A DNA stretch of 64,000 bases from Vogesella urethralis (GTDB lineage: Bacteria; Pseudomonadota; Gammaproteobacteria; Burkholderiales; Chromobacteriaceae), in NCBI RefSeq assembly GCF_007644045.2, contig NZ_VMDW02000071.1, positions 17,391 to 81,390 of the forward strand, given 5' to 3'. How positions within the stretch are numbered: the stretch's first letter is position 1; each line of letters begins with the position of its first letter. The notes below the pieces were generated by a model. The model was not told where the DNA came from. It did no database searches and saw nothing but the letters and a program-made list of their open reading frames with translations. The position numbers and the translations under genes were made by a program. Of the stretch, positions 33,543 through 44,195 are shown piece after piece.

Positions 33543-34436
33543 CTAGCCACGCGGATGGTGGGCAGCGTGCAGGGCTTTCAGGCGCTCGCGCGCCACGTGG
33601 GTGTAAATCTGCGTGGTAGACAGGCTGGCGTGCCCCAGCAGCAGCTGCACCACGCGCAAGTCAGCACCATGGTTGACCAAGTGGGTGGCAAAGGCGTGGC
33701 GCAGCGTGTGCGGGCTAAGCGGCGGAATGCCGGTCTGTTTGCCATAGCGGGTAATCAGGTGCCAGGCCATTTGTCGTGTCATCGCCTGCTTGCGGTTGCT
33801 GACAAACAGGTCCTCGCTGCGCGCTGCGCCCATGATCAGTGGCCGGCTTTCCGCCAGATAGCGGCGCAGCCAGTGTTCGGCCACTTCGCCCAGTGGCACC
33901 AGCCGCTCCTTGTTGCCCTTGCCGATGATGCGCACATAGCCTTCGCCCAGATACAACTGGCCCAGGGTCAGGCCAACCAGCTCGCTGACACGCAGGCCGG
34001 TGGCGTACAGGGTTTCGATCATGGCCCGATCGCGCAAGCCCAGCGGCGTGTCGGTATCCGGCGCCGCCAGCAACGCATCCACGTGATTTTCGGATAGCGC
34101 CCCCGGCAGGCGCAGGCCCAGACGCGGCGCCTGCAAGCGCGCTGAAGGATCGTCGTCGCGCAGCTTCTGCTGGCACAGGTAGTGGTAATAGCGCCGCGCG
34201 GCAGACAGCCGGCGGGCACGGGTGGCCGGCTTGTCGGTGTCGATCAGGCCCAGCATCACCTGCTCCAGCGCAGGCGTGTCGGCGCTATCCAGCGTATGGC
34301 CGTACGGCGCCAGCGCCGCTTCCAGCCGCAGCAGGTCACGGCGATACGCGGCCAGAGTGTTGGCCGACAGGTTGTCGGCCAGCCACAGGGTATCGAGAAA
34401 AGCGTCCAGATAAAGCGATTTTGCTGCTTGTTGCAT
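33543..34436 (-). CDS. xerD: Site-specific tyrosine recombinase XerD
   Basis: A 297-residue recombinase that with XerC resolves chromosome dimers at dif during division. The N-terminal SAM-like domain spans residues 1-90. All catalytic residues are visible: R149 (TGLRVSEL), K173, H243 and R246 ([11 protein letters not shown]), H269 (LGHAS) and Y278 (TQIYTHV). The length and the sequence [21 protein letters not shown] fit XerD rather than an integron or phage integrase, and there are no att-like or mobile genes around it. Confidence 0.92.
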   Translation of the reverse strand: MQQAAKSLYLDAFLDTLWLADNLSANTLAAYRRDLLRLEAALAPYGHTLDSADTPALEQVMLGLIDTDKPATRARRLSAARRYYHYLCQQKLRDDDPSARLQAPRLGLRLPGALSENHVDALLAAPDTDTPLGLRDRAMIETLYATGLRVSELVGLTLGQLYLGEGYVRIIGKGNKERLVPLGEVAEHWLRRYLAESRPLIMGAARSEDLFVSNRKQAMTRQMAWHLITRYGKQTGIPPLSPHTLRHAFATHLVNHGADLRVVQLLLGHASLSTTQIYTHVARERLKALHAAHHPRG

Positions 34437-34461
34437 GGAATGCGGCCAACCTTGAAACCAT

Positions 34462-34488
34462 AAAAAAAGCGCCAGCCGCAGCTGACGC
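34462..34488 (-). terminator. Terminator of the rpsP-rimM-trmD-rplS operon
   Basis: On the minus strand GCGTCAGC pairs with GCTGGCGC (one G-U pair) and is followed by seven T residues, about 33 bases after the rplS stop. Confidence 0.82.
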
Positions 34489-34520
34489 TTTCAGGGTACG
34501 ACAAGTTGCTCCCGAAGGGA

Positions 34521-34880
34521 TTACTTGCGAACCAGTTTTTCCTTGATACGTGCGGACTTGCCGGTACGACCACGCAGGTAGTACAGCTTGGCGCGACGTA
34601 CGTCACCGCGACGCTTAACTTCGATGGAAGCCAGCAGCGGGGAGTAGGTCTGGAAGGTACGCTCAACGCCTTCACCGGAAGACAGTTTACGTACGATGAA
34701 GGAGCTGTTCAGACCGCGGTTACGGATGGCGATAACAACGCCTTCGTAAGCCTGCAGACGCTCGCGGTTACCTTCCTTTACCTTAACCTGAACGACAACG
34801 GTGTCGCCCGGTGCGAATTCGGGAATGGTTTTACCCAGACGGGCGATTTCTTCCTGTTCCAGTTGTTGGATCAGATCCAT
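34521..34880 (-). CDS. rplS: 50S ribosomal protein L19
   Basis: A 119-residue protein at the 30S-50S interface. The sequence is near canonical: [46 protein letters not shown] and [18 protein letters not shown]. It is the last gene of the conserved operon with rpsP, rimM and trmD, one base from the trmD stop, and a strong terminator follows. Confidence 0.98.
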   Translation of the reverse strand: MDLIQQLEQEEIARLGKTIPEFAPGDTVVVQVKVKEGNRERLQAYEGVVIAIRNRGLNSSFIVRKLSSGEGVERTFQTYSPLLASIEVKRRGDVRRAKLYYLRGRTGKSARIKEKLVRK

Positions 34881-34881
34881 G

Positions 34882-35652
34882 TTACTGCTCCTTGTTTTTG
34901 AGGATATCTTGTTCCTGCTGGTACTCTGCCAGCAGCCGAGATTCCTGTTTCGTTAATGTGCGCCCTGCCAGCAGCTCGGGACGACGCTCTTGCGTACGGC
35001 CCAGCGACTGCTTAAGGCGCCACTTGGCAATCATGGCGTGGTTACCGGACATCAACACATCCGGCACCCGCATGCCACGATATTCTTCCGGGCGGGTGTA
35101 ATGCGGGCAGTCCAGCAGCCCGTTGACGAAGGAATCTTCGTACGCGGACTGGGCGTCGTTCAGCGCGCCGGGCAACAGACGCACAACGGCGTCCATCAGC
35201 ACCATGGCGGGCAGTTCGCCGCCGGACAACACGTAATCACCCACCGATATTTCTTCGTCGACTTCGCTGGCGATCAGGCGCTCGTCCACCCCTTCGTACC
35301 GGCCGCACAACAGGATGAGGCCGGGACGGGCTGCCAGCTCGGCAGCCTTGGCGTGTGTCAGCGCACGACCTTGCGGCGACAGGTAGATCACATGAGACTG
35401 TGCCACCCCTGCCGCAGCCTGGCGCGCGCGCGCCGCCGCAATGGCTTTTTCCAGCGGTTCGATCAACATCACCATGCCGGGGCCGCCACCGTAGGGGCGA
35501 TCGTCGATGGTGCGGTAATTGTCGCTGGTAAAGTCGCGCGGATTCCACGCGGCAAACTGCCAGATCGATTGCTCGATGGCCCGCCGGCTAACGCCGAAGC
35601 GGGTCACGGCATCGAACATTTCGGGAAACAGCGAAATGGCATCAAGCTGCAT
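34882..35652 (-). CDS. trmD: tRNA (guanine-37-N1) methyltransferase
   Basis: A 256-residue SPOUT-class enzyme that methylates G37 of tRNAs to prevent frameshifting. The trefoil-knot SAM site is visible as [22 protein letters not shown] and [19 protein letters not shown]. The substrate aspartate region is [11 protein letters not shown]. The C-terminal RNA-binding helices end KNKEQ. The ATG overlaps the rimM stop by one base (TAATG), a coupling arrangement. Confidence 0.98.
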   Translation of the reverse strand: MQLDAISLFPEMFDAVTRFGVSRRAIEQSIWQFAAWNPRDFTSDNYRTIDDRPYGGGPGMVMLIEPLEKAIAAARARQAAAGVAQSHVIYLSPQGRALTHAKAAELAARPGLILLCGRYEGVDERLIASEVDEEISVGDYVLSGGELPAMVLMDAVVRLLPGALNDAQSAYEDSFVNGLLDCPHYTRPEEYRGMRVPDVLMSGNHAMIAKWRLKQSLGRTQERRPELLAGRTLTKQESRLLAEYQQEQDILKNKEQ

Positions 35653-36158
35653 TAATAATCGAGGCCCCAGTCCACGGTAATCCGTTTTGCGGCCAGATCC
35701 ACATCGACAATGTAATCGGACACAAAAGGTATCAGCCGCTCATCCGTTTCACCACGGACAACCAGGACGTCGTTGGCACCGGTTTCCATCAGCTGGCTTA
35801 CCTTGCCCAGCACGATGTCTTCCTTGTTCACCACGTCAAGGCCGATCAGATCAATCCAGTAATACTCATCATCTGCTGCTGCCGGCAGCTGGTCGCGCGG
35901 AATGGCAATCTGCATGCCACGCATCGCCGCAGCAATTTCGCGGTCGTCGATTCCTTCGAACTTGACGACCAAACCTTTGGGCTGGGCAGAGCCATCCGCA
36001 AAGGTATAGGGCTTCCAGTCGCCGTTTCTGCCCAGCCACCACGTCGGGTAGTCGAACAGGCTATCGGCGTATTGGGTATCCGCCTGGACTTTCACCCAGC
36101 CACGAACACCAAAGGCGCCGCGGACAAACCCCATTACTACAAGATCAGCGTCACGCAT
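35652..36158 (-). CDS. rimM: 16S rRNA processing protein RimM
   Basis: A 168-residue assembly factor for the 30S head that binds S19. The N-terminal barrel starts [19 protein letters not shown], and the PRC-barrel half contains [14 protein letters not shown] and MLE-type [14 protein letters not shown]. The end [23 protein letters not shown] is highly typical. It lies between rpsP and trmD as in most proteobacteria. Confidence 0.97.
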   Translation of the reverse strand: MRDADLVVMGFVRGAFGVRGWVKVQADTQYADSLFDYPTWWLGRNGDWKPYTFADGSAQPKGLVVKFEGIDDREIAAAMRGMQIAIPRDQLPAAADDEYYWIDLIGLDVVNKEDIVLGKVSQLMETGANDVLVVRGETDERLIPFVSDYIVDVDLAAKRITVDWGLDY

Positions 36159-36192
36159 GCGCCTTGCTTCCGTACTGTAGTCTGATCAAAGA

Positions 36193-36438
36193 TCAGGCAG
36201 CTTTCTGCTCTTTCAGCAGTTTGGCTACGGAGTCGGTCACCTGGGCGCCAACGCCGATCCAGTAGTTTACGCGGTCCATGGCCAGACGAACACGCTCTTG
36301 CTTGTCGTTGGCTACGGCGTTGTAGAAACCCAGACGCTCGATGAAGCGGCCATCGCGACGGTTGCGGGAGTCAGTAACAACGATGTTGTAGAACGGACGG
36401 TTCTTGGAGCCGCCACGTGCGAGACGAATTACTACCAT
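36193..36438 (-). CDS. rpsP: 30S ribosomal protein S16
   Basis: An 81-residue ribosomal protein beginning [20 protein letters not shown], with [14 protein letters not shown] and a lysine-rich end. It is the first gene of the four-gene operon. AAGGA precedes the ATG, and a promoter can be read about 40 bases upstream. Confidence 0.98.
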   Translation of the reverse strand: MVVIRLARGGSKNRPFYNIVVTDSRNRRDGRFIERLGFYNAVANDKQERVRLAMDRVNYWIGVGAQVTDSVAKLLKEQKAA

Positions 36439-36479
36439 TGTCGATTGTCCTTATATACGGAATCGTAGAAAAGCCCCCG

Positions 36480-36509
36480 ATTCTAGGGCATTTTTCCCTT
36501 ACGCTGCAA
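36480..36509 (-). promoter_or_regulatory. Probable promoter of the rpsP operon
   Basis: TTGCAG, an 18-base spacer and TAGAAT lie on the minus strand just after the stop of the Pat-type gene. The -10 is strong and the -35 matches four of six positions. Confidence 0.5.
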
Positions 36510-36513
36510 GTGC

Positions 36514-39216
36514 TTATTGGGGTGTTTGCACATCGGGCTGTTGCAGCAGGTCTTTGGTGACGATGGTCAGCGCCCGGTCCTCGGGGTGAACCTGTACGCT
36601 AAAGCCCAATCGGGACATGAGTTTAAGCATGCCCTTGTTGCCTGCCAGCACCTCGCCCACCATCACTTTCAGGCCCTGTTCGCGCGCGGCGTCGAACAAG
36701 GCGTTCATCAGGATGACGCCGATACCCTTGCCCTGCCAGTGGTCGGCCACCTCCAGCGCAAATTCGCAACTCTCGTTGTCGGGGTCGGTTACGTAGCGCG
36801 CCACCGCCAGCTGCTCTTCGCCAGCGTCGGTTTCGCGCGTCATCGCCAGCGCCATCTCGCGGTCGTAATCGAGCTGGGTAAAGCGCACCAGCATGGTTTG
36901 CGACAGCTGCTTGATGCTGGACATATAGCGGTTGTAGCGGCTTTCTTCCGACAGGTTGCGCACAAAGGCCTGCGTCATGTCTGCGTCTTCCGGCCGCACC
37001 GGACGGATGTTCACCGGCGTGCCGTCCTTCAGCATCGAACAGTGCACCATGTGCATCGGGTACGGCATGATGGCCATGTGACCATACGGTTTGCCGCGCT
37101 TGGGCGCTTGCACGATGATGCGCGCGTCCAGCGCAATCACGCCCGACTCGTCCGCCACCAGCGGGTTGATGTCCATCTCGCGCACTTCCGGCAGCTCGCA
37201 CACCAGCTCGGACACGTGCAGCAGCACGCTCTTCAAGGTGTCGAGATCCACCCCGGGCATGTTCTTGAACGGCCCCAGAATCTTGCCGATGCGCGTCTTG
37301 TCGATCATGCGGTCCACCAGGTAGTGGTTGACCGGCGGCAGGCTCAGCGCCCGGTCCTGCATGATTTCCACGGCGATGCCGCCGGCACCGAAGGTGATCA
37401 CCGGCCCGAACGAAGCATCAGCCGTCACCCCCACCATCAGCTCGCGCGCATGGCGCCGCTTGCGCATGGCCTGTACCGACACGCCATCGATGCGCGCCGT
37501 CGGCTGCGCCTCCAGCGTCCGCGCCATGATGCTGGCGTAGGCATCGCGCAGCGACTGCTCGCTGCCAATGTTCAGTTCCACGCCGCCCACGTCGGACTTG
37601 TAAATGATGTCCGGCGAGTCGATCTTCAGCACTACCGGGTAGCCGATGTCGGCGGCCAACCTTACTGCCTCGTCCACGTCGCGCGCCAGCGCGGTGCGGT
37701 TAACCGGAATATTGAACGCCGCCAGCACGTCCTTGCTTTCGCGCTCGGACAGCACGCTACGCCCTTCCAGCAAGGCGGTGGCGATCACCGCGCGGGCCGT
37801 CAGCACGTCCGGCACCACCTGCTCGCCCTCCAGCGGGGCGGGCGTTTGCAGCAGCATCTGCTGGTTATGATGGTAGGACGCCAGGTTGCGGAATACCTCG
37901 ATGGCGAATTCCGGCGCACGGAAATGCGCGCACTTGGCCTTGGAGAACAGCTCCCGGCTTTCCGACACCTTGGCGTCACCCAGCCACGACAGGAACATCG
38001 GCTTGCTGCTTTCGCGCTGCAGCCCCACCATCAGCTGGGCGGTAGTGAGGTGGTCGGTACCCGCCTGCGGGGTAAAGATCACCAGCACGCCGTCCACATT
38101 CGGGTCATCCAGACAGGCTTTGACGGCGGTACGGAAGCGCACCGGGCTGGCGTCGCCGATGATGTCCACCGGGTTGCCACGCGACCAGTTGGCCGGCAGC
38201 GACTCGTTCAGCAGCTCCAGCGTGGCCGGCGCCAGTTTGGCCAGCTCCACGCCGTACATATAGGCGCTGTCGGCGGCCAGCACGCCGGGGCCGATACCGT
38301 TGGTCACGATCGCAAGGCGCTTGCCGGTAACGCGGTAGTTGGCCGCCAGCACCTTGGCGGCGGTAAACAGCTGGGCGATGGTGGCCACGCGCAGCACACC
38401 GGCACGCGACAGCGCGGCATCGAACACATCGCCGCTTTCCACCAGGTTGGACGAATGCATCAGGCCGGTCACGTCGTCTTCGTAGCGGCCGGATTTCACC
38501 ACTACCACCGGTTTGGTACGTGCCGCAGCACGCAGCGCGCTCATGAAGCGGCGGGCATCGTGCACGTGGTGCACGTGCAGCAGGATGCCCTGGGTGAAGT
38601 TGTCGGCTACCAGGTAATCCAGAATCTCGCCGAACTCCACGTCCAGCGCCTCGCCCACCGACACCACGCTGGAAAAGCCGATGCCCTTGCTGTCGGCCCA
38701 GTCCAGCATGGCGGTACACAGCGCCGACGATTGCGACACCAGCGCCAGGTTGCCGGCTTTCACTTTACTGGTGTAGTTACTGGCGTTGAAGCCGGCCACC
38801 GGCCGCATCAGGCCCAGCACGTTGGGGCCGAGAATGCGGATGCCGTAGTGCTTGGCAATCGATACTGCCTCGTTCAGCGCCTCGCGCTCCTGCGCTTCGC
38901 TGTCGCCGAAGTCCTTGGCCAGCAGAATGCCTTTTACCCCTTTCTTGCCGCAGTCTTTCACGATGGCGGGCAGGCTGCGCAAGGCGGTGGTGACCACTAC
39001 CATATCCACCGGGCCTTCGATCAGCCGGACCGAGGTGTAAGCCGGAATGCCGCCCACCACACGGTGGTGCAGGTTGACCGGATACAGCTTGCCCTGGAAA
39101 TTGCCGGCCAGCAGGTTGGCAAAAATCGCCTGCCCCACCGAGCCCGGGGTGTCACTGGCACCCACCACGGCAACGTTGCGCGGCGAAAACAGCGGTGTGA
39201 GGTAATGCGGTTTCAT
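36514..39216 (-). CDS. Pat-type protein lysine acetyltransferase with acyl-CoA synthetase domain
   Basis: A 900-residue fusion. Residues 1 to about 480 resemble the CoA-binding and CoA-ligase parts of ADP-forming acyl-CoA synthetases (SPRNVAVVGASDTPGSVGQAI, ALVSQSSALCTAMLDW). About 490-700 is an ATP-grasp domain. The C-terminal 170 residues are a GNAT domain with the acetyl-CoA loop HWQGKGIGVILM. Such proteins (Pat/PatZ) acetylate lysines of enzymes such as acetyl-CoA synthetase. The catalytic histidine of active synthetases is not clearly aligned (region LMHSSNLVES), so synthetase activity is doubtful. ATG 39216 is preferred over an upstream TTG. Confidence 0.88.
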   Translation of the reverse strand: MKPHYLTPLFSPRNVAVVGASDTPGSVGQAIFANLLAGNFQGKLYPVNLHHRVVGGIPAYTSVRLIEGPVDMVVVTTALRSLPAIVKDCGKKGVKGILLAKDFGDSEAQEREALNEAVSIAKHYGIRILGPNVLGLMRPVAGFNASNYTSKVKAGNLALVSQSSALCTAMLDWADSKGIGFSSVVSVGEALDVEFGEILDYLVADNFTQGILLHVHHVHDARRFMSALRAAARTKPVVVVKSGRYEDDVTGLMHSSNLVESGDVFDAALSRAGVLRVATIAQLFTAAKVLAANYRVTGKRLAIVTNGIGPGVLAADSAYMYGVELAKLAPATLELLNESLPANWSRGNPVDIIGDASPVRFRTAVKACLDDPNVDGVLVIFTPQAGTDHLTTAQLMVGLQRESSKPMFLSWLGDAKVSESRELFSKAKCAHFRAPEFAIEVFRNLASYHHNQQMLLQTPAPLEGEQVVPDVLTARAVIATALLEGRSVLSERESKDVLAAFNIPVNRTALARDVDEAVRLAADIGYPVVLKIDSPDIIYKSDVGGVELNIGSEQSLRDAYASIMARTLEAQPTARIDGVSVQAMRKRRHARELMVGVTADASFGPVITFGAGGIAVEIMQDRALSLPPVNHYLVDRMIDKTRIGKILGPFKNMPGVDLDTLKSVLLHVSELVCELPEVREMDINPLVADESGVIALDARIIVQAPKRGKPYGHMAIMPYPMHMVHCSMLKDGTPVNIRPVRPEDADMTQAFVRNLSEESRYNRYMSSIKQLSQTMLVRFTQLDYDREMALAMTRETDAGEEQLAVARYVTDPDNESCEFALEVADHWQGKGIGVILMNALFDAAREQGLKVMVGEVLAGNKGMLKLMSRLGFSVQVHPEDRALTIVTKDLLQQPDVQTPQ

Positions 39217-39480
39217 GGTTTGTCCGTCCAAGTAGTAAAGGCATGTTGCCGTAGCCGCCGTCTATCGACAACGGCCTGCGGCCAACCTTGCGCCGCTTTT
39301 ATCCTGTTGTTCTGGCCACGCCGCCAGGGCTTTTGACACGGTCATCAGACGTATCAATGCAGTAGCGCAGTGTGCACAATATTGCTAATCTTCGCGGTTT
39401 CGCGGCGCGCCCATGTTGTGCCGCATCAAACGATGACCCACATCAGGAAAAGGCCCGTCCCGCCAGGGAGTACCGACATC

Positions 39481-40395
39481 ATGAGCAAACGCGTTGTAAC
39501 CCTCGCCCACTACTACACCCAGCCGGAAATCCAGCAAATGGCCGACAAGGTCGGCGATAGCCTGGAGCTGTCGCTGTTTGCCCGCGAGTCCAAGGCTGAC
39601 ATCATCGTGTTTGCCGGTGTCCGTTTCATGGCAGAAACCGCCAAGATCCTGAACCCGCAAGCAGAGGTGATCCTGCCGGACGCCGGCTCCACCTGCTCGC
39701 TGGTCACCCAGACCGACGTGGCTGCCCTGCAACAGTGGCGCGAAAGCCACCCCGACCACGTGCACGTGTCGTACATCAACTCGTCCGCCGCGCACAAGGC
39801 GCTGTCGGACTGGATCGTCACCAGCCGCAACGTGGACGACATCATCGCCCACCTGTACGAACAGGGTAAGCAGGTGATCTTCTCGCCCGACCGCAATATG
39901 GGCGCCTACCTCAATTATCAATACGGCTACGATATGCCATTATGGTCGGCCGTGTGCGAGGTACACGACAAGTTCAACGAGGCGGCCCTGGACGAAGCGC
40001 TGACCGCCAGCCCCAACGCCCACCTGATCGCCCACCCGGAAAGCCCGCTGCCGGTACTGAAGCGTGCCGAGTACGTCGGCTCCACCTCCGGCATGCTGAA
40101 CTGGGTAAAAGCCTACAGCGGCGATGCGGCCAACGTGATCTTCGTGGCCACCGAAGACGGCATCCTGTACAACATGCGCCTGGCGCGCCCGGACCTGGAC
40201 ATCCGCCAGGCGCCGATCTACGCCGGCTGCCAGTGCAACTCCTGTCCGTACATGAAGATGAACACCATCGAGGCGGTAAAACGGGCGCAGCAAGGCGAAG
40301 GCACCCGCATCGATTACCTGACCGAGGCCGAGATGGACGCCGCGCGCTTGCCTATCGAACGCATGCTGGACTTCAGCCAGCGTTACTACAAGTAA
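39481..40395 (+). CDS. nadA: Quinolinate synthase
   Basis: A 304-residue [4Fe-4S] enzyme that condenses iminoaspartate with dihydroxyacetone phosphate in NAD synthesis. Likely cluster ligands are C72 (GSTCSL), C159 (AVCEVHD) and a cysteine of C250-x-C252-x2-C255 (GCQCNSCPYMKM). HYYTQPEIQ near the start is typical. It has the short form of NadA (about 300 residues, as in Thermotoga) rather than the 347 of E. coli. ATG 39481 is used. An in-frame ATG at 39433 would add 16 residues but has no ribosome-binding site. nadB and nadC are not in the window. Confidence 0.93.
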   Translation: MSKRVVTLAHYYTQPEIQQMADKVGDSLELSLFARESKADIIVFAGVRFMAETAKILNPQAEVILPDAGSTCSLVTQTDVAALQQWRESHPDHVHVSYINSSAAHKALSDWIVTSRNVDDIIAHLYEQGKQVIFSPDRNMGAYLNYQYGYDMPLWSAVCEVHDKFNEAALDEALTASPNAHLIAHPESPLPVLKRAEYVGSTSGMLNWVKAYSGDAANVIFVATEDGILYNMRLARPDLDIRQAPIYAGCQCNSCPYMKMNTIEAVKRAQQGEGTRIDYLTEAEMDAARLPIERMLDFSQRYYK

Positions 40396-40409
40396 CCGGC
40401 CCGCGCCAC

Positions 40410-40436
40410 ACAGCCCGCCCCCAGCGGGCTGTTTTT
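40410..40436 (+). terminator. Terminator of nadA
   Basis: ACAGCCCGC and GCGGGCTGT form a nine-bp stem with a short loop, followed by five T residues, 15 bases after the stop. Confidence 0.85.
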
Positions 40437-40512
40437 CTTTATGCAACCGGCACGGCGGTTTTCGCCCGCCCGATACACGGCTACAATCATCCGGTCTTGA
40501 TGGAACCTTGCC

Positions 40513-41253
40513 ATGAAAATCCTGCTTAGCAACGACGACGGTTATTTCGCTCCCGGCCTTGCCACCCTGGCTGCCCACTTGTCTGCCTTGGGCGACGTCG
40601 TGGTGGTCGCACCGGAACGCGACCGCAGCGGCGCCAGCAATTCTCTGACGCTGGACCGCCCCTTGTCGGTAAAGCAGGCCGCCAGCGGCTTTTACTACGT
40701 CAATGGCACGCCCACCGACTGCGTGCACGTTGCCGTCACCGGCTTTCTGGATTTCCGCCCCGACATCGTGGTGTCCGGCATCAACCACGGCCCGAATATG
40801 GGCGACGACACGCTGTATTCCGGCACCGTCGCCGCGGCGACCGAAGCCTTCCTGCTGGGCATTCCGGCCATTGCCGTGTCGCTGGCCGGCAAAAACCGCC
40901 ATTTCGATACCGCAGGCCAGGTAGCGGCCAACCTGGTACGGCGCTTCCAGGCCCAGCCGTTCAGCCGGCCCATGCTGCTGAACGTCAACGTGCCCGACAT
41001 CCCGGCCGAACAACTGGCCGGCACCGAAGTGACCCGTCTGGGCCGCCGCCACCACGCCGAACCGGTGATTCGCGCCAACAACCCGCGCGGTGATACCGTG
41101 TACTGGGTCGGCCCGGTCGGCCCCGAGCAAGACGCCGGTAACGGCACCGATTTTCACGCCATCCGCCAGCAGCGTGTGTCTATCACGCCGCTGATGATAG
41201 ACCTGACCGCACGCGATCAACTGGATGTAATACAGACATGGCTCAATCCCTAG
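40513..41253 (+). CDS. surE: 5'/3'-nucleotidase SurE
   Basis: A 246-residue survival protein and metal-dependent nucleotidase. The active site is in [14 protein letters not shown] (paired aspartates at residues 8-9), [15 protein letters not shown] and [23 protein letters not shown]. It is the first gene of the conserved surE-pcm-nlpD-rpoS cluster, and its end overlaps the start of pcm by 16 bases. Confidence 0.97.
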   Translation: MKILLSNDDGYFAPGLATLAAHLSALGDVVVVAPERDRSGASNSLTLDRPLSVKQAASGFYYVNGTPTDCVHVAVTGFLDFRPDIVVSGINHGPNMGDDTLYSGTVAAATEAFLLGIPAIAVSLAGKNRHFDTAGQVAANLVRRFQAQPFSRPMLLNVNVPDIPAEQLAGTEVTRLGRRHHAEPVIRANNPRGDTVYWVGPVGPEQDAGNGTDFHAIRQQRVSITPLMIDLTARDQLDVIQTWLNP

Positions 41254-41906
41254 TCGCAGGCAACAATTTCGGCATGTTCTCCGACCGCACGCGCATGCGC
41301 ATGATCGAGCGCCTGCGGCAGAACGGCATTCGTGAAGAGCGGGTGCTGGCCGCCATGTACGAAGTGCCGCGCCACTTGTTCATCGACCAGGCGCTGGCCA
41401 CCCGAGCCTACGACGACGTGTCGCTACCCATCGGCCAGGGGCAAACCATTTCGCAGCCACTCACCGTGGCACGCATGACCGAAAAACTGCTGGAAGGGCG
41501 CGACAAGCCTGGCCGCATCCTCGAGATCGGCACCGGCTGCGGCTACCAGACCGCCGTGCTGCTGAAAACCGGCGCCGAGGTGTTCTCGATTGAACGTCTG
41601 GCCGGCATTCTGGACAAAGCCAGACAGAACCTGCGGCAAGCCAAGCTGGTGCATGCCCGTCTGGTGCACGGCGACGGCCATCTCGGCCTGCCGGATGTCG
41701 CCCCCTTCGACGGCATCATCATCACTGCCGCCGCGCGTCAGGTACCGCCCGCCTTGCTGGCACAACTGGCCGACAACGGCAGGCTGGTGCTGCCGGTGGG
41801 AGACAAGGAGCAGCACCTGTGGCTGTACGAGAAAACAGCCGACGGGCTGCGCCAGACGCAGCTGGAGCCAGCCCGCTTCGTGCCCCTGCTGCCGGGCAAG
41901 CAATAA
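41238..41906 (+). CDS. pcm: Protein-L-isoaspartate O-methyltransferase
   Basis: A 222-residue SAM-dependent repair enzyme that methylates isoaspartyl residues in aged proteins. Motifs are [30 protein letters not shown] in its middle third and the SAM loop [28 protein letters not shown] and [16 protein letters not shown] follow. ATG 41238 has a weak ribosome-binding site and overlaps surE, so coupling is expected. The first 12 residues could be lost if a later ATG is used. Confidence 0.95.
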   Translation: MAQSLVAGNNFGMFSDRTRMRMIERLRQNGIREERVLAAMYEVPRHLFIDQALATRAYDDVSLPIGQGQTISQPLTVARMTEKLLEGRDKPGRILEIGTGCGYQTAVLLKTGAEVFSIERLAGILDKARQNLRQAKLVHARLVHGDGHLGLPDVAPFDGIIITAAARQVPPALLAQLADNGRLVLPVGDKEQHLWLYEKTADGLRQTQLEPARFVPLLPGKQ

Positions 41907-41947
41907 CAAAAAAGCAACACCCCACCCTCTTGATTCTTGTCTGACAA

Positions 41948-41977
41948 TTTACAGCAGGCAGATAGCTGACATATAAA
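41948..41977 (+). promoter_or_regulatory. Possible promoter before nlpD
   Basis: TTTACA, an 18-base spacer and TATAAA lie in the 82-base AT-rich gap between pcm and nlpD, about 12 bases before the nlpD ATG. If used, the leader is very short. Confidence 0.4.
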
Positions 41978-41988
41978 ATCGACATCCA

Positions 41989-43107
41989 ATGCAGAACATC
42001 TTGTTAAAAAAACTGGCCGTAATCGGTAGCAGCGTCGCACTGTCCTTGCTGGCAGGTTGTGCGCAACTGAACCAGGACACCCCCGCAGACATCGTACGGG
42101 GCTCCCCCACCACGCAGAAAGTGCGCAGCGAGGTAGCGGCCAAGCCGGCACCCGCCGCACCGGCAGCGACAGGCGGAAAGGCCAGCACACAAGCCATTGC
42201 ACTGGGCAGCACCCCGCAGCCGAAAGTGGTAACGGGCAACACAACCCACACCGTTCAAGCCGGTGAAACCCTGTACCGCGTCGCCGTCAACAACGGCCTG
42301 CGTTACCAGGACCTGGCGGAATGGAACCATTTGGACGGTTACACCATCAAGGTTGGCCAGGTTTTACGGCTAACCCCGCCGGATGCACCGCAGACTGGTG
42401 CACCCGTAACCGCCCCGACAGCCGGTACCGCTACCGCGGCCAAACCGGCAGACACCAAACCGGCAGCAGGCCAGATGCCGGTTGAAGCGAAGGCACCGGT
42501 ATCCGGCACCGACGCTCAGGCAGCCAGCAAGCGCTATCCGAAAGCCTTGAAGCTGCCGTACTCGGAAGAGGCCATCAAGAGCCTTCCGGCCCAGAGTGAG
42601 GGAAATGGCAAACCTGCCTCGACCGTACCGCCCGCCAAAAACACACCGGAAAAACCGGTGGCCAAAGTAGAAGCCGACACACCTGTCGCACCGGCTGCTC
42701 CGGCAACCGAGGCGAGCAGCCCGAAACCGGCGGCAACTACCGGCGTGGTATGGGCCTGGCCTACCCAGGGTAACGTGATCCGGGGTTTCTCGGATCAGAA
42801 CAAGGGCATCGACATTGCCGGCAAGGCGGGGCAACCCGTGCTGGCGGCAGCTGACGGCAAGGTGGTGTACAGCGGTAGTGGTTTGCGCGGTTACGGCAAG
42901 CTGATCATCCTGCGACACGACAAAACCTACCTGTCGGCCTATGCCCACAACAACCAGTTACTCGTCAAGGAAGGCCAAGCCGTCAAGAAAGGGCAGAAAA
43001 TTGCCGAAATGGGTAATACCGACGCGGACCAGGTAAAACTGCACTTTGAAATCCGCCAACTCGGCAAGCCTGTAGACCCGAGCAAGTATCTGGAAACCAG
43101 ACCCTGA
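41989..43107 (+). CDS. nlpD: Murein hydrolase activator NlpD
   Basis: A 372-residue lipoprotein (lipobox LLAGC, C24) with a LysM domain at about 86-127 ([27 protein letters not shown]) that binds peptidoglycan. A Pro/Ala/Thr-rich linker follows, then a LytM/M23 domain from about 255. The M23 zinc ligands are degenerate: the first His is absent ([11 protein letters not shown]) and the HxH pair is reduced to KLHFEI. It is thus an activator of division amidases rather than an enzyme, as known for NlpD. The rpoS promoter commonly lies within nlpD. Confidence 0.94.
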   Translation: MQNILLKKLAVIGSSVALSLLAGCAQLNQDTPADIVRGSPTTQKVRSEVAAKPAPAAPAATGGKASTQAIALGSTPQPKVVTGNTTHTVQAGETLYRVAVNNGLRYQDLAEWNHLDGYTIKVGQVLRLTPPDAPQTGAPVTAPTAGTATAAKPADTKPAAGQMPVEAKAPVSGTDAQAASKRYPKALKLPYSEEAIKSLPAQSEGNGKPASTVPPAKNTPEKPVAKVEADTPVAPAAPATEASSPKPAATTGVVWAWPTQGNVIRGFSDQNKGIDIAGKAGQPVLAAADGKVVYSGSGLRGYGKLIILRHDKTYLSAYAHNNQLLVKEGQAVKKGQKIAEMGNTDADQVKLHFEIRQLGKPVDPSKYLETRP

Positions 43108-43150
43108 CAGGCTCAATCCTGATCAGGAGCGCACAAGCGGGGGAAACATC

Positions 43151-44098
43151 ATGAGCGACGATCTTGATCTGCTGGAAGAAGTGCTGGAAGACGAGCTGGA
43201 AAACGAAGACGAGCCGCGTGCCGAGGCTGAAGAAGCCGAAGAAGCCGCGGCCAGCAAGGGCTTTGAAGACATCGCCGATGTCACCCAGATTTACCTGAAC
43301 GATATCGGCAGCAATGCGCTGCTGACGCCGGCGCAGGAAATCGAACTGGCGCGCCGCGTAGTGCAGGGCGACTTCAGCGCGCGCCAGAAAATGATCGAGC
43401 ACAACCTGCGTCTGGTGGTGAACATTGCCAAGCACTACATCAACCGTGGCTTGGCGCTGCTGGACCTGATCGAGGAAGGCAATATCGGCCTGATGCACGC
43501 GCTTGAAAAGTTCGACCCGGAACGCGGCTTCCGCTTCTCCACCTACGCTACCTGGTGGATCCGGCAGAGCATCGAGCGCGCCATCATGAACCAGTCGCGT
43601 ACCATCCGCCTGCCGGTGCATGTCATCAAGGAGCTGAACGTCTACCTGCGCGCTGCCCGCCACCTGGAAAGCCAGATGGGGCGCGAGCCGACGCTGGAAG
43701 ACATTGCCCACCTCACCGGCAAGCCGGTAGACGAAGTGCGCAAAGTGCTCAACCTGAACGAACGCATGGCGTCGCTGGACGCGCCGCTGGATATCGACCC
43801 GATGCTGTCGATCGGCGAGTCCATCCCCGACGAGCAGCACGAAGAGCCGGACATCCAGCTGCACAACGCGCAGATCGAGCACTTCGTGCACGACTGGCTG
43901 GGCCAGCTCACCGACAAGCAGCGCATGGTGATCGAGCGCCGCTACGGCCTGAACGGCCACGAAGTCTGCACGCTGGAAGAACTGGCTTCCGCCCTCAGCC
44001 TGACCCGCGAGCGCGTCCGCCAGATCCAGATCGAAGGCCTGGAGCACCTGCGCCGTATCCTGCGTCGCAAAGGTGTCACCAAGGACTACCTGATCTGA
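43151..44098 (+). CDS. rpoS: RNA polymerase sigma factor RpoS
   Basis: A 315-residue stationary-phase sigma factor. An acidic N-terminus (residues 1-35) precedes region 1.2 ([25 protein letters not shown]). Region 2 contains [47 protein letters not shown] sequence, and region 4 has [16 protein letters not shown] and the helix [19 protein letters not shown]. Position after nlpD and the sequence separate it from RpoD. A hairpin terminator follows the stop. Confidence 0.97.
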   Translation: MSDDLDLLEEVLEDELENEDEPRAEAEEAEEAAASKGFEDIADVTQIYLNDIGSNALLTPAQEIELARRVVQGDFSARQKMIEHNLRLVVNIAKHYINRGLALLDLIEEGNIGLMHALEKFDPERGFRFSTYATWWIRQSIERAIMNQSRTIRLPVHVIKELNVYLRAARHLESQMGREPTLEDIAHLTGKPVDEVRKVLNLNERMASLDAPLDIDPMLSIGESIPDEQHEEPDIQLHNAQIEHFVHDWLGQLTDKQRMVIERRYGLNGHEVCTLEELASALSLTRERVRQIQIEGLEHLRRILRRKGVTKDYLI

Positions 44099-44112
44099 CA
44101 TTGCACCACCCC

Positions 44113-44147
44113 AAAAAAACCGGCAGCCACGGCTGCCGGTTTTCTTT
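44113..44147 (+). terminator. Terminator of rpoS
   Basis: An eleven-bp inverted repeat (AACCGGCAGCC with GGCTGCCGGTT), preceded by A residues and followed by TTCTTTT, lies 19 bases after the stop. It may also serve the converging TgpA-type gene. Confidence 0.8.
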
Positions 44148-44195
44148 TGCCTGCTGGCCGGAGCCTGCCCAAGCGATCGCCGGTACGGGTAGGGC

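Noticed and set aside
33543..34436. Tyrosine recombinase as evidence of an integrated element
   Set aside because: Sequence and context fit housekeeping XerD; no att repeats, tRNA disruption or cargo genes are present.
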